Translations under genes and position numbers: made by a program
Notes under the pieces: model-generated
What the model was told of the DNA's origin: nothing
The model's database searches: none
Seen by the model: only the letters and a program-made list of their open reading frames with translations
Shown: positions 27,019 through 37,979 of the stretch, one piece after another
Layout of the letters: the number at the start of each line of letters is the position of its first letter
Position numbering within the stretch: position 1 is the first letter of the stretch
NCBI RefSeq assembly: GCF_029961145.1
Contig: NZ_JASBRG010000007.1
Coordinates: 662,155 to 726,154 of the forward strand
Direction of reading: 5' to 3'
DNA length: 64,000 nt
Origin: Pinibacter soli
Lineage (GTDB): Bacteria; Bacteroidota; Bacteroidia; Chitinophagales; Chitinophagaceae

Positions 27019-29078
27019 GTGGTTCTTCTGCTATCGTTTTTAATTATTTCATCAAGATTATTGACTGGACGTTCCAGCTCATAAGGTATTGGCATCTGGC
27101 TGAACTGCTGGAAATACAACAGGCATGCATCTTTCCATAAAACTGCATTTTGGCTTTGGCCGCGCAAACTTCGCTGTACTGCTATGAAACGTGTACTATC
27201 CACATAAGGCTGCACCTTATCCCATGTTTTTTGAAAAGAATGAACTTGTTGAACGCCCTTGTCATAGTCATAACACAATTCATCCCAAAGTGTGTGTCCG
27301 CTTTTCATTTGATAGCTCCATGGCAAATGATGGAACCATAACAAGAATTTCTCGGGACAGGTCGCCGGATCATTGAACTGCGAAGCCAGCGGCTGATGAT
27401 ATTGTTCAACGGCATCACTCCCTTTCAATGTACGATCAAACCCAACTCCATTCCCGGCTGCCTGGTGATAATACGGTGGTGTCCAGTCTGCTCTCATTTT
27501 TTCGGGAGCCCACCAGGGACCGGGTCCATAATGCTCATTCGCACTCATGATATGATGCAATCCAAGAGGTGTCATATAGTTTACAGCAGCTTCCCTGCTA
27601 TCCAGCATCATTTGTTTCACAGGTTTGAGAAAATCACTAGTCCACGAAGCATTGTAATCAGATGATCCCAATTTATCGGATGGATCATTGTAAAACGTTA
27701 GCTTGAGCCACTCTTCGGCAATTTGTTCGCTCTTCAAATTAACGTTCCATGCGAGGCGGCCAAAGGTATACCAATTGGCCTGCGCAAAATGATGCCCGCA
27801 CCAATTTGTATCAAGACCAATATTTGCGACGCCTGCAATGGCTGTATATTTCTGCTGATAAATACTGCCATCTGTGCAACGGGCAACCGTGCTGCCATCT
27901 CCCTGCTGGTAAGTATCGCTTTGCAAGCATTCTTCCCACATAGGAGACAAAAACACCAAATGGATGGAATGACCTAAATACTCCTGTGTTATCTGGAACT
28001 CAGGCATAAGGGATGTTTTTTTCATCGCACCAAACAGCGCACTGAAAGGTTCACGGGGCTGGAAATCGATGGGTCCGTTTTTCACTTGTATGATTACGTT
28101 GTCCCTGAATTGTCCATCAAGGGGCATAAACTCATTGTAGGCTTGTTTTGCACGATCCTTATCATTAGCACTATACACAAATGCACGCCACATCACAATA
28201 CCGCCATACGGCTTCAATGCATCAGCGAGCATATTAGCGCCGTCAGCATGTGTGCGGCCAAAGTCCTGCGGCCCGGGTTGCCCTTCACTGCTCGCTTTTA
28301 CAAGAAGGCCACCAAAATCAGGAACAATGCTGTAAATCTCTTTTATCTTGGCTTTCCACCAGCCAATCACTTCCGGATCCAGCGGGTCGGATGTCTTCAA
28401 TTTACCAAGCAGTACTGGCGAAGAGAATTTTACCGAGAGATAAACCTTCATCCCATAAGGGCGCAAGATGTCTGCAATCGCTTTTACCCGATTAAGATAA
28501 TCTGGGTTCAATATTTGCGGCGAAGCATTTACATTGTTGAGCACTGTGCCATTAATACCAATAGAAGCATTGGCACGCGCATATTCCTGCCATAGTTTTT
28601 TGTCCTGCGCAGTAACAGCAAACGCATCATCGTTTCTCCAGAAAATAGAATGACCAGCATAGCCGCGCTCTATAGAACCATCTGGATTGTCCCAATGATT
28701 TAATATGCGCACTTCGTAAGACGGATTGTTTACCTCGTTGGTTATACTTTCACCGGTTTGTTGTCTTCGCAAAAAATCGTAAACACCGTACAAAATTCCT
28801 TTGTTATTATTTGCCTGTACAGCATTTTCACTAAGTTTATAACCATCGTATTGAATGGCTTTATCTTTCGTTATCGTCAACGTGATGGTTGTACCTGGCT
28901 TTCCCTGCCAGCCGTCTTTTAACTCCTGTATGGCAATAGACAGCGTAGGAGATTTTTCGGAACAAACAACGTTCACCGGCTGAGCTTTTGAAGAACGCAA
29001 CCATAGCTCATGTCCATCTTGCGCAATAAGCAAAGTAGTGATGAACAAAGTACAACAAACAGAAAATAAATGTTTCAT
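27009..29078 (-). CDS. GH67 alpha-glucuronidase
   Basis: 689 residues with a signal peptide (about 1-20), so periplasmic. The N-terminal mixed domain (about 25-130) contains NNKGILYGVYDFLRR; the TIM barrel (about 131-470) contains LNHWDNPDGSIERGYAG and LLVKASSEGQPGP, the conserved segment carrying the catalytic acid glutamate (about 265); the C-terminal helical domain (about 470-689) includes HHIMSANEHYGPGPWW. GH67 removes 4-O-methyl-glucuronic acid only from the non-reducing end of xylo-oligosaccharides, so it needs prior cuts by GH10 or GH98. It complements the GH115 enzyme at 33225. Confidence 0.95.
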   Translation of the reverse strand: MKHLFSVCCTLFITTLLIAQDGHELWLRSSKAQPVNVVCSEKSPTLSIAIQELKDGWQGKPGTTITLTITKDKAIQYDGYKLSENAVQANNNKGILYGVYDFLRRQQTGESITNEVNNPSYEVRILNHWDNPDGSIERGYAGHSIFWRNDDAFAVTAQDKKLWQEYARANASIGINGTVLNNVNASPQILNPDYLNRVKAIADILRPYGMKVYLSVKFSSPVLLGKLKTSDPLDPEVIGWWKAKIKEIYSIVPDFGGLLVKASSEGQPGPQDFGRTHADGANMLADALKPYGGIVMWRAFVYSANDKDRAKQAYNEFMPLDGQFRDNVIIQVKNGPIDFQPREPFSALFGAMKKTSLMPEFQITQEYLGHSIHLVFLSPMWEECLQSDTYQQGDGSTVARCTDGSIYQQKYTAIAGVANIGLDTNWCGHHFAQANWYTFGRLAWNVNLKSEQIAEEWLKLTFYNDPSDKLGSSDYNASWTSDFLKPVKQMMLDSREAAVNYMTPLGLHHIMSANEHYGPGPWWAPEKMRADWTPPYYHQAAGNGVGFDRTLKGSDAVEQYHQPLASQFNDPATCPEKFLLWFHHLPWSYQMKSGHTLWDELCYDYDKGVQQVHSFQKTWDKVQPYVDSTRFIAVQRSLRGQSQNAVLWKDACLLYFQQFSQMPIPYELERPVNNLDEIIKNDSRRTTEH

Positions 29079-29098
29079 ATCGCGTTATGCTACTAATC

Positions 29099-29129
29099 AG
29101 ATCATCTTGCTTCGCAGCTTTGATGATCT
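29099..29129. repeat. Intercistronic inverted repeat
   Basis: AGATCATC (29099-29106) and GATGATCT (29122-29129) are exact complements around a 15-base spacer in the 68-base gap between GH43-CBM6 and GH67. Possibly an RNA processing or stability element. Confidence 0.4.
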
Positions 29130-29146
29130 TCTATATTTAAATTATT

Positions 29147-30493
29147 TTATTCAAATTGTATCCAGTCAAGCGATGCATCGTTGCCCCTTTTAAGTACCGC
29201 AACGAGATGATGCCTTCCGGTAACTTTTGTTCGCAAGGACGTTTTGATCAATTTCCAACCGGTGATATTTGGAATTTGAATCTGTGCAACGACAGGGCCG
29301 TTTATGCTATCAAGTTTAATTTCCAGTGTACCACCTTCTGTACTGGCAACGCGTAATACTACAGATACAGGAGATTGTTTTCCAAATTCCACGCTATTGT
29401 ATTGTACCCAGGCAGTAGGTTCATTGAACATTGTTTTCCATCCATCAAACTTGTTCGCAGTGTCAAGAAAATCAATTGCCACATCATTGCTGATGGCACT
29501 ATATCTATCCATTTGTATTTTTGACCTGGCTTGGGTTACACCAATGCCGCGTGTTGTTGGTATGACTTTTCGAATAGTACCATCCGCATTAAAAAACAAA
29601 CTGTCTGAACGTATGGATCTTGCCTTATCAAAGGCAGGAGAAAGATCGTTGTGGTGATAAAATAAATACCACTGCTTTTTAAACTCAATGATCGAGTGAT
29701 GATTTGTCCAGCAACCCGTGGGCGATTCATCCATGATCACTCCGGCAACAGTAAAAGGGCCGAGCGGACTTTTACCGACACCATATTCCAGTCGTTCTAT
29801 TTTATTAGCAACATGCGGATAGGTCAAATAGTAGGTGCCATTTCTTTCAAACATATAAGGACCTTCTTTCAGCCCTTTATCAGGCAAGTGAGTGAGTACC
29901 TGCGGCTGCGAAGCAAGCTCGAGCATGTTTTCTTTTAATTTAGCTACGTAGATATTTCCTTCCGACCAGTAGAGATAAGCCTGTCCATCTTTGTCAATGA
30001 AAACATTCGGATCAATGCCGCGTATGCCTTTGATGGGCATTTCCTGCGGCAGGTAAGGACCTTCAGGGTTTTCAGCGATGGCCACACCTACCGTAAAACC
30101 TTTCCCGTTTACAGTAGTGTCTTTTGGTGTGGAAGGAAAATAGAAATAATATTTACCGTTCCGGTAAATACAATCAGGCGCCCACATGCTGTAGCTATCC
30201 GGCCTTACCCAAGGCACTTTGTTCTGCGTCACGATAACACCATTGTCTTTCCAGTGGGTAAGATCCGAGGAAGAAAACACGTGATAATCTTCCATGCAAA
30301 ACCAGCCCGGGCGCCCCCTGTTTTCATTCGCTAAAATATCATGCGAAGGAAAAATATACACTTTATCTCCAAACACTCTCGCCGAAGGATCAGCGCTGTA
30401 TTGATAGGTGATGAGCGGGTTCTGTGCAGGCAAATATTCAGCAGCAAAAACTGTTGATGCAATGAGCAGAACCTGTTTTATATATCCTACCAT
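29147..30493 (-). CDS. Exported GH43 with C-terminal CBM6-like module
   Basis: 448 residues. Signal peptide about 1-23 (LPAQ). The GH43 propeller (about 28-320) has its acidic triad in YSADPSARVF, GIDPNVFIDKDG and KEGPYMFERNG, with NHHSIIEF as the metal-site histidine region. The C-terminal 125 residues (AIDFLDTANKFDGWKTMF through SLDWIQFE) form a CBM6-like beta-sandwich with the aromatic WVQYNSVEF and the terminal DWIQFE strand. Expected to remove arabinofuranose or xylose from xylan in the periplasm or at the surface. The gene begins two bases after the next upstream GH43 ends. Confidence 0.9.
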   Translation of the reverse strand: MVGYIKQVLLIASTVFAAEYLPAQNPLITYQYSADPSARVFGDKVYIFPSHDILANENRGRPGWFCMEDYHVFSSSDLTHWKDNGVIVTQNKVPWVRPDSYSMWAPDCIYRNGKYYFYFPSTPKDTTVNGKGFTVGVAIAENPEGPYLPQEMPIKGIRGIDPNVFIDKDGQAYLYWSEGNIYVAKLKENMLELASQPQVLTHLPDKGLKEGPYMFERNGTYYLTYPHVANKIERLEYGVGKSPLGPFTVAGVIMDESPTGCWTNHHSIIEFKKQWYLFYHHNDLSPAFDKARSIRSDSLFFNADGTIRKVIPTTRGIGVTQARSKIQMDRYSAISNDVAIDFLDTANKFDGWKTMFNEPTAWVQYNSVEFGKQSPVSVVLRVASTEGGTLEIKLDSINGPVVAQIQIPNITGWKLIKTSLRTKVTGRHHLVAVLKRGNDASLDWIQFE

Positions 30494-30495
30494 AC

Positions 30496-32058
30496 TTAGT
30501 TTGAAATTTTTTCGCTGACATGGAAATAATCAAAATCTGCATAGCCTCCCGCATTTTTGGTGGCATAGTTGAAAAGTCCAAAACGGTAGCCCATAAAGTG
30601 CATAAGGGAATATTCCATTTTTAGCGTGGCTCCGATAGGTTGCCATGTCTTACCCTCAAGACTATAGTAGAATTTGGCTTTGTCCACTTTATTTCTAAAG
30701 TCGCACTCGGCTTTCAGGTATACTACTTTTTGTGTTAAAGGGAATGATTGAATCTCCTCGGTTTTACCACTTTGAGCATCGACCATTACGATTGCTTTTC
30801 CTTCGGCAGATGCTTTCACACCAACTGATCCAAATTTCTTTTGCAACAGGCAAAGACCAGCAATATCACCGTCTTTCATACCAGAAACATCCAGTGCAAT
30901 AGTGCCGCTACAGGCAGGCCCGATCGTACGTTGTGTGAGCATGTTTTTTACCAGGTAAAAAGAAGTATCCACTCTTCCAGTTGTGATACGCAGGAAACCT
31001 TTTCTATCAGTCAGCGACCAGTTTTTATTATCAGGATTGTGGTTCCATTGCCATACCAGTGGCAACAACGGCTCGCCTTTCTTACGGGCAAATTCATCAG
31101 AGGCAACGATACCAGGTATCAATCCTTTGCTTATTGGCAAATCAAGTGTTTCCGGCACTTTGCCATTCACTCCCAACACCGGCCAACCGTCTTCCCATTT
31201 AACAGGAACGAGGTATGGAATGCGGCCCACAGCCCCGTAGTCACGAAACAAGTACGAATACCACTCCCCGTTAGGCATGTCAATCAATCCGCCTTGCGCC
31301 ACTCCTAAATCCTGAAATCCTATCTTACCCTCGTAAGGTCCTGTAATCTTATCTGCGCGATGCACTACCACTGTGCGCATGCCTCCTCTCGGCCAGGTAA
31401 TATTGAAGAGATAATATTTGCCTTTTACTTTTAACAGCTGCGAGCCTTCTGCACCGAGAGCAATATTATTGCCTGCCGGAATGCTTGCATTTTCTATCAA
31501 CACCTGGTCTACCCCTCCCGGCTTTACCCCGCTCACCTCTTCGTTTAATTCAGTGATCCTTAGTTTGCCATTTCCCCAAACCATATATACTTTACCATCC
31601 TCATCGAAGAAAAGGGAATGATCATGAAATGCCGGTTGAAATGTCACTCTTTTCCAGGGACCTTTCTCTATATTTTTTGTAGAGTAGATGTAAGTCTTGC
31701 CGGTTGTTTGAGCAAACGTACTCACGTAGTACGTGCCATTGTGAAAACGAAGGCTGCTTGCCCAGGAACCTTTGCCATAGGCACTTTTACCATTGTCAAG
31801 ATTCATTGCATCAACATTTGCCAAAGTATCGTACGCATAATTTACAATCTCCCAATTCACTAGGTCCTTGCTTCGCATGATCGTTACGCCCGGGCTCATA
31901 TGCATAGTGGTGCTGCTCATGTAATAAGTATCGCCAACACGCATCATTGCCATATCCGGCACATCTGCAAATATCACCGGGTTGTGCGCTTTGTTTTCCT
32001 GAGCATTTACATCAAGGAGCACAAGTATCGCACACATGAAAAAAATAAATCTGATCAT
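30496..32058 (-). CDS. GH43 beta-xylosidase/arabinofuranosidase with C-terminal beta-sandwich
   Basis: 520 residues with a signal peptide (about 1-19). The propeller (about 25-310) has acidic residues in FADVPDMAMMRVGDTYYMSS, FHDHSLFFDEDGKVY and GAEGSQLLKVKG. The concanavalin-like C-terminal domain (about 330-515; DGDIAGLCLLQKKFG and KTWQPIGATLKMEYSLMHFM) is the beta-sandwich typical of the subfamily 12-like GH43 enzymes. These act on arabinoxylan or xylo-oligosaccharides. The exact bond cannot be read from sequence. Confidence 0.88.
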   Translation of the reverse strand: MIRFIFFMCAILVLLDVNAQENKAHNPVIFADVPDMAMMRVGDTYYMSSTTMHMSPGVTIMRSKDLVNWEIVNYAYDTLANVDAMNLDNGKSAYGKGSWASSLRFHNGTYYVSTFAQTTGKTYIYSTKNIEKGPWKRVTFQPAFHDHSLFFDEDGKVYMVWGNGKLRITELNEEVSGVKPGGVDQVLIENASIPAGNNIALGAEGSQLLKVKGKYYLFNITWPRGGMRTVVVHRADKITGPYEGKIGFQDLGVAQGGLIDMPNGEWYSYLFRDYGAVGRIPYLVPVKWEDGWPVLGVNGKVPETLDLPISKGLIPGIVASDEFARKKGEPLLPLVWQWNHNPDNKNWSLTDRKGFLRITTGRVDTSFYLVKNMLTQRTIGPACSGTIALDVSGMKDGDIAGLCLLQKKFGSVGVKASAEGKAIVMVDAQSGKTEEIQSFPLTQKVVYLKAECDFRNKVDKAKFYYSLEGKTWQPIGATLKMEYSLMHFMGYRFGLFNYATKNAGGYADFDYFHVSEKISN

Positions 32059-32098
32059 TGCTTTGATATTTATAATTATTTTTTAAAATTTTAGTCGA

Positions 32099-33214
32099 TC
32101 AATATTCAACCAACTGCTCTGTCGATGTCGGAGGGTTGATGTAAAACATTTTATTTTTATAATGCACCGGTTCTATGCCAAGTTGCGGTGTCTTCTCCCA
32201 GTTCTGCAATGTTTGACTGTAAGGATAGGGACGACTTTCATACATCAGGTAATGACAGGATGTCCACAGCTTGCCGTCAGGTCCCTCAAACAATGCATTA
32301 TGACCTGTTTCACAATAAGGATCTTCCGTATCCTGGAATTTCAAGTGCGCATATCCACCAGCAGCAGCAAGCTCAGGCCGGTACCCCTTTTTTCTTGTTC
32401 CAAAGATTGGTTCGGTAGATGCCAGTTCCCAAGGCCCCAGCGGTGAGGTGGATTTTAGCAATCCTACTTCGTATCCTCTTGTCCATGTTGAAAAGAACAT
32501 AAAATAAACACCATCGCGCTTGATCACAAACGGCCCTTCTATTCCGCCGATCATCCATTCCGGATAACCGGGTTGTTTTTTATCCAAAAACTTTTGAATG
32601 GGCGTTGTTAGTTTGCCCGTTGCCAGGTCAATCTTTGCCTGGAACAAACCATTGCCGCTGCAATAAAGATAGGTTTGCCCGTCCTCATCTTCAAACAAGG
32701 TAGCATCATTATTATACTGCGGCGTGAGAGGCCCTTTCACCAACGTATAAGGACCATCAACACGATCAGATGAAAACAACCAAACACTGTGTGTCTGCAT
32801 GCCTTTGGTATCTTCCGCCGTTACTTTACCACTATTTACAGTGAGCCAATATTTGCCTCTAATGAAATGAATTTCTGGTGCCCAAAAGCGACCATTATAG
32901 GGACAATCAGCAGGAAGCTTATTTCCATCAATCAACCAGCCTTGCTGCTTCCAGTGAATCAAATCGTCTGACACCAATAATCGAACGCCAGGATTAAAGC
33001 CCGTCCACACAGGATTTGAAGTACCCACGCAATACCATTTGTTCGCCACCTTAATGATAAAATGGTCGCGCATGGAAATCGCTGTATCACGTGTAATCGG
33101 GTTGGTATAACGAAACGAGTGTTTAGTAGTATCACTCTTATCAACTTGCGCAAATACACTCTGCGCAGCAATCAATAATAAACATGTTTTCAATATCCTT
33201 ATCATCAGCGACAC
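32099..33214 (-). CDS. GH43-like glycosidase with atypical first blade
   Basis: 371 residues (368 if the second ATG is used), signal peptide about 1-22. A single five-bladed propeller. Acidic residues at the modulator and acid positions are clear (NNDATLFEDEDGQTYLY and GGIEGPFVIKRDGVYFMFF). The first blade reads ITRDTAISMRDHFIIKVANK, so the general base would be the Asp of RDH instead of the usual DPDP or ADP context. GHNALFEGPDGKLW near the end supplies the histidine. Function within xylan breakdown is likely, but the linkage is uncertain. Ten bases separate it from GH115. Confidence 0.8.
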   Translation of the reverse strand: MSLMIRILKTCLLLIAAQSVFAQVDKSDTTKHSFRYTNPITRDTAISMRDHFIIKVANKWYCVGTSNPVWTGFNPGVRLLVSDDLIHWKQQGWLIDGNKLPADCPYNGRFWAPEIHFIRGKYWLTVNSGKVTAEDTKGMQTHSVWLFSSDRVDGPYTLVKGPLTPQYNNDATLFEDEDGQTYLYCSGNGLFQAKIDLATGKLTTPIQKFLDKKQPGYPEWMIGGIEGPFVIKRDGVYFMFFSTWTRGYEVGLLKSTSPLGPWELASTEPIFGTRKKGYRPELAAAGGYAHLKFQDTEDPYCETGHNALFEGPDGKLWTSCHYLMYESRPYPYSQTLQNWEKTPQLGIEPVHYKNKMFYINPPTSTEQLVEY

Positions 33215-33224
33215 TTCTTAAATT

Positions 33225-35816
33225 TTACAATCCTTGTTTTTTATAAGGGCTTTCCTGCATTTTCAAAAAAGTGTTTTCATAACCGCCGTTATCTACCACC
33301 ACTTTATACAACACAACCCCGGGATCAAGCGGACGGATATTCAATGTGTGCAAACCATCTGCTGTATGAGGCACCGCAAACGTTGTAGTTGTTTCAATCA
33401 TTCTTGCGGCACCTGCAGGATACATTTTGTTGTATACATTTTTCCAGATCAGCTGATCATTAATGTTCCATTGTTTTTCCGCACCACCATCAAAAGCAGC
33501 CGCCACTGATTGACCTCCATTTTTAAAAGGAAGTGTACAACTGAAGAACAAATGAAGGATAACACTATCAGTACGATCTGTCATGTTCATTTTGTAAGTT
33601 AAACGGGCATCAGTAGTTGGTTTGGTGTACGGCATTAAGGCAACAGCAGAAAGCGTTCTTCCAAGATCAGGAATGACTGTCCATTTGGTTTCGGGCGCAT
33701 TCTTACTCTCGAAAAAATGTTCAGCTTCCATTACTACTGCTCCATTCTTTTCTGTAAACACATAGCCGCCTGTTGTTGCATCACTTTGTGCCAGACGAAC
33801 AACCTTTGGTTTAACATTGCCGCCTCTTGGCTCATCCCAGGACCTGTAACCTATGTGGGTCTGATCCATCATATGATTCCACTTACCATTGGCCACATTC
33901 AGGTTGTATTCTTTTGAGTATGCTGCATCCCTGCTGAAACAAGAGTCTGCATAATCGGCCCAATAATTCGCCTTCATATCTTTTTCTGCTGCGAATTTTT
34001 CATTCATTGCCACCGCATAGTACATGTCATACAAATTCGCCATGGCTCTAACTGGATGCAGTATCAATTCAATATAAACATCTCTATATTTTTCTGGTAA
34101 CGATATAAATTGTCTCAAAGCGTTTGTCTCGAGTGCGAGATAGGCGTTTCTCACCGCTTCAAATTCTCCACTTTGCAGGTTGTATGTTTTTTGATTTAGC
34201 ATTTCAGCAGTAACCCGGCCGTTGTACTTACAATAAGTGCTGATGATTTCTGCCGCTTCCTTTGCCTGGGCTTCACCAAATTGCTGCGTACAAAAATCTT
34301 GTGCATAAGCATCCAGATTATCTGCCGTGAACATTGTTGGGTCCCATGCCATTTTCAGGAAAAAATCCATGGGATATTCATTGGGCTTCAAATCCCCAAC
34401 GTTTAAAATCCATACTTTGTCCACACCATAACTATAGGTCAATTGCAATTGTTCCCACATGTGAGGGACCTGTGTCATGTTAAGCCACTGATAGGCACGG
34501 GGTGCACCATGCAAGTCAACATGATAGTAAATGCCATAACCACCCTTGTGCTGTTTTTTACCAAGCTCCGGCAACCGGCGCACATCACCCCAATTGTCGT
34601 CGCAGAGCAGTACAGTCATATCATCCGGTACTTTCATGCCCTGGTCATAATAATCAAGCACCTCACTGTAAAGCGCCCATATTTGCGGTGTAGCAGAAGC
34701 TGGTTTCTTGGTTACCTCTTCAATAATTTTTCTTTGGTCAGCCATGATGTTTTCCAGCACCCTGAAATTCTCCTGTGCACTGCCGGCATCAGGCATGGCC
34801 ATGTCACCATCACCGCGCATGCCCATGGTGAGGATACTTTCATAGTTCTTATTTCTCTCCAAACCTTTTCTCCAAAAATCCTGTATTGCGGGTTTGTTGG
34901 TAACATAGTTCCACTCTCCGTTCCCCAATTCTTTTTTATGATGTCCCCACTCTGCCTGTGCTCTTATCATTGGTTCATGATGGGAAGACCCCATCACTAT
35001 GCCGTATTCATCTGCCAGGCGCGGATTTTCAGGATCATCTTCATTAAAAGCTTTGCCCCACATGGCCGGCCATAAATAGTTTGCACGCAAGCGAAGCAAC
35101 AGCTCAAACATATGTGTGTACATTTTACTGTTGATGCCGCCGAATTTGGCACGTGCCCAACCACCAAAGGCAGGTTCTTCATCATTGATAAAAATGCCCC
35201 GGTAGCGTACTTTGGGTTCACCTGATGCGTATCGACCCGGCAGCACATAAGCTGCCGTTCTTTTTTTCACCGGAACATCTGCCCACCAGTACCATGGTGA
35301 CACGCCCAGTTGTTTTGACAATTCGTAAATGCCATAAATCGTTCCACGTTTGTCGCTCCCTGCTATTATCAATATTTTTTTTGCGGATGGTTTTTGTATG
35401 TCAATCGAGGTAATTACAAAGCTCTCCCATTTGCCTTTCAGATCTTTTGTATCCAGTTTTTTTGACGACACCAACTGATCGATCAACTTACTTTTTCCGA
35501 GTGTTCCAACAACTATCTCTGTTGAAGAACCTGATTCACTCGTCGCCAATTGTGGACGCACTCCTGTTACATTGTCAATATCGTTTTGCAGATCCTGCAA
35601 AGCACGAATAACGCCTTTGTAATCGCCGGTATCAAAACGAACAGGAGTTGCGCTGCGATCAGTTCCCACAATAGGAAATGCGGCTTCCTTGTTTGATTCA
35701 CTTATGATATCTGCATTAAACGGAAGCGTTTGTTGCGCATGTGCGTTCACACTAAGCAGAAAGCAACCAACAGATACCTGAACCAAATATTTTTTACAAT
35801 ATTCTAATAGAGTCAT
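33225..35816 (-). CDS. GH115 xylan alpha-1,2-glucuronidase
   Basis: About 863 residues from the ATG at 35816, which opens a signal peptide (CKKYLVQVSVGCFLLSVNAHAQ); 18 extra codons upstream are less likely. Domains follow GH115 order: N-terminal mixed domain (to about 190), TIM barrel (about 190-500; RGIFINDEEPAFGGWA, SHHEPMIRAQAEW, GDGDMAMPDAGS and LLCDDNWGDVRRLP), helical domain (about 510-650) and C-terminal beta domain. GH115 removes glucuronic acid from internal xylose units as well as ends, unlike GH67. Second gene of the long run, after the tandem esterase. Confidence 0.93.
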   Translation of the reverse strand: MTLLEYCKKYLVQVSVGCFLLSVNAHAQQTLPFNADIISESNKEAAFPIVGTDRSATPVRFDTGDYKGVIRALQDLQNDIDNVTGVRPQLATSESGSSTEIVVGTLGKSKLIDQLVSSKKLDTKDLKGKWESFVITSIDIQKPSAKKILIIAGSDKRGTIYGIYELSKQLGVSPWYWWADVPVKKRTAAYVLPGRYASGEPKVRYRGIFINDEEPAFGGWARAKFGGINSKMYTHMFELLLRLRANYLWPAMWGKAFNEDDPENPRLADEYGIVMGSSHHEPMIRAQAEWGHHKKELGNGEWNYVTNKPAIQDFWRKGLERNKNYESILTMGMRGDGDMAMPDAGSAQENFRVLENIMADQRKIIEEVTKKPASATPQIWALYSEVLDYYDQGMKVPDDMTVLLCDDNWGDVRRLPELGKKQHKGGYGIYYHVDLHGAPRAYQWLNMTQVPHMWEQLQLTYSYGVDKVWILNVGDLKPNEYPMDFFLKMAWDPTMFTADNLDAYAQDFCTQQFGEAQAKEAAEIISTYCKYNGRVTAEMLNQKTYNLQSGEFEAVRNAYLALETNALRQFISLPEKYRDVYIELILHPVRAMANLYDMYYAVAMNEKFAAEKDMKANYWADYADSCFSRDAAYSKEYNLNVANGKWNHMMDQTHIGYRSWDEPRGGNVKPKVVRLAQSDATTGGYVFTEKNGAVVMEAEHFFESKNAPETKWTVIPDLGRTLSAVALMPYTKPTTDARLTYKMNMTDRTDSVILHLFFSCTLPFKNGGQSVAAAFDGGAEKQWNINDQLIWKNVYNKMYPAGAARMIETTTTFAVPHTADGLHTLNIRPLDPGVVLYKVVVDNGGYENTFLKMQESPYKKQGL

Positions 35817-35879
35817 GATCAAAATCGCATTAGCTTTGTTTATTAAAATCACATCACCACTTGTCCGCATTGTTTACCA

Positions 35880-37919
<2,040 letters not shown>

Positions 37920-37924
37920 CTAAT

Positions 37925-37977
37925 GCTAATATCCGACGAACATTTATGGGTGCTGACGAACGATAGCACGCTAATAT
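37925..37977. promoter_or_regulatory. Nested direct repeats upstream of the esterase operon
   Basis: GCTAATAT occurs at 37925-37932 and 37970-37977; between them GACGAAC occurs at 37935-37941 and 37955-37961, exactly 20 bases apart. All lie in the 171-base gap between the SusD stop and the esterase start. Direct repeats two turns apart are a plausible binding site for the AraC-type output domain of the nearby HTCS. Confidence 0.4.
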
Positions 37978-37979
37978 GT

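Noticed and set aside
28086-28595. 169-codon open frame opposite GH67
   Set aside because: Antisense to conserved catalytic sequence; no recognisable protein features.
34443-35075. 210-codon open frame opposite GH115
   Set aside because: Lies wholly antisense to a secure enzyme gene, and its composition looks like a reverse shadow without any family motif.
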